Shown here piece after piece: positions 63,349-64,000 of a stretch of DNA of 64,000 nucleotides (position 1 is the first letter of the stretch; the number at the start of each line of letters is the position of its first letter). The position numbers were made by a program, and so were the translations under genes. This DNA comes from Wenyingzhuangia fucanilytica (GTDB lineage: Bacteria; Bacteroidota; Bacteroidia; Flavobacteriales; Flavobacteriaceae). The stretch lies in the NCBI RefSeq assembly GCF_001697185.1, contig NZ_CP014224.1, positions 2,836,501-2,900,500 on the forward strand. The letters run 5' to 3'. A model generated the notes under the pieces. It was given only the letters and a program-made list of their open reading frames with translations. It made no database searches and was not told where the DNA came from.

Positions 63349-64000
63349 ATGAAAAACATCATTTTACTCTTTATCATTTCTATTACTTTATCAGCCTGTA
63401 AATCTACAGGAGAAGTAAAAAATAAAAAAGCAGATAATATTGCCATTACAAGTACAGGAGAAAAACCTTTGTTGTTACGTCAACCCTATTTACAAATGGT
63501 TAGACCTACTACAACTACCATTACATGGAAAACCAATGACTTAGCAGATAATTGTTTAGTAGTATTTAATCAAATCGATAAACAAAACAAAAAAGTTGTT
63601 AAAGGTAGCTTGGTAAATCACGAAGGAAATAAATTTAACGAAGTGGTCTTAACCAATCTAAAACCATCAACTACCTATACTTATAGCATATACTCTAACG
63701 GACACTTATTAGCTAGTGGTAAGGATTATCATTTTACAACTGCTCCAAATCATAAAAACAAGGCGTTTACTTTTTATGCTTTAGGTGATATTGGTGCTAA
63801 AGAAGGACAAAGTTTTGCTATAGAACCAGCAACAAGAATTACTGAATTAAACCAAAAACCTGACTTTGGATTAGGATTGGGTGATATTGTATATCCAAAA
63901 GGTGAAAGTAAAAATTATGACAATCACTTATTTAAACCCTTTCAAGAAGTTTTTAAAAACATTCCTTTCTACCCGGTAGCAGGAAACCACGATTGGTTGT
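63349..64000 (+). CDS. Lipoprotein metallophosphoesterase, purple acid phosphatase-like (3' partial)
   Basis: ATG at 63349; the frame is open to the end of the window (217 codons). Lipoprotein signal with the lipobox LSAC (MKNIILLFIISITLSAC). Residues 45-130 resemble the fibronectin-like N-terminal domain of purple acid phosphatases (LRQPYLQMVRPTTTTITWKT). Then metal ligands of the calcineurin-type core appear: FYALGDIGAKEG, GLGDIVYPKG and the beginning of AGNHDW. The remaining motifs lie outside. An exported phosphoesterase is likely. Confidence 0.88.
   Translation, partial: MKNIILLFIISITLSACKSTGEVKNKKADNIAITSTGEKPLLLRQPYLQMVRPTTTTITWKTNDLADNCLVVFNQIDKQNKKVVKGSLVNHEGNKFNEVVLTNLKPSTTYTYSIYSNGHLLASGKDYHFTTAPNHKNKAFTFYALGDIGAKEGQSFAIEPATRITELNQKPDFGLGLGDIVYPKGESKNYDNHLFKPFQEVFKNIPFYPVAGNHDWL

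Overview
The window is about two-thirds AT and reads as the chromosome of a marine member of the Flavobacteriaceae (Bacteroidota). The evidence is the gene content and order: exbB / small membrane protein / exbD / exbD; pdxA-yceD-rpmF-fabH-accB-accC; ftsX-DUF3098-uppP-truB; and a PID-CTERM mini-protein. Promoters of the TTTG-N(17-20)-TAnnTTTG type and the absence of Shine-Dalgarno sequences point the same way. No genus is claimed.

Layout. 1-5824: a membrane polyferredoxin (5' end outside the window), a YwqK-type repeat protein and three glycosyltransferases. 6196-17612: housekeeping genes (superoxide dismutase, enolase, an ExbB/ExbD energiser, asparaginase, the acetyl-CoA carboxylase/FabH/L32 operon, PdxA, riboflavin synthase). 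17673-29716: an exopolysaccharide-type locus with a PID-CTERM mini-protein, two cytoplasmic glycosyltransferases, a giant membrane protein, an Ig-like secreted protein, a membrane-anchored GH5-like enzyme, a flippase and a TPR/beta-barrel exporter. 29711-35514: a seven-gene operon of gas-sensor type (receiver, H-NOX haem protein, PAS kinase, FIST/NosP-like protein, second kinase, Hpt, LytTR response regulator). 35766-37082: an unlisted 51-residue gene, tRNA-Met and a prenyl synthase. 37227-43789: TetR plus an RND efflux system. 43911-53355: RecX, cell-envelope, tRNA-modification and ribosome-assembly genes. 53522-54700: two small genes, each followed by a ~115-bp direct repeat, like a two-cassette array. 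54846-61006: a sugar catabolic locus (mutarotase, fucose permease, lactonase-type amidohydrolase, KDPG aldolase, KDG kinase, a dehydrogenase remnant) with a divergent LacI regulator and two palindromic operators. 61094-64000: tRNA-Arg, a sodium/solute symporter and the start of a lipoprotein metallophosphoesterase.

Main discovery. Six intergenic sites share one architecture: a 9-bp direct repeat with a 12-bp spacer (best form TTAGTTTAA-N12-GTCGATGAA, the layout known for LytTR regulators), followed at a fixed 28-29 bp by a -7 element TAnnTTTG or a near match. They precede the cytoplasmic GT2, the GT4, the flippase, the PID-CTERM gene, the 51-residue gene and the sensor operon itself. I infer an autoregulated circuit: H-NOX and FIST sensors feed two kinases and an Hpt, these phosphorylate the LytTR regulator, and that regulator switches on exopolysaccharide synthesis. 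Sites and spacing are read directly from the sequence; ligand (NO or another gas), regulator identity and polymer are inference.

The same promoter positions correct several starts: the GT2 (18967), GT4 (26126) and flippase (27499) must begin downstream of their longest open frames.
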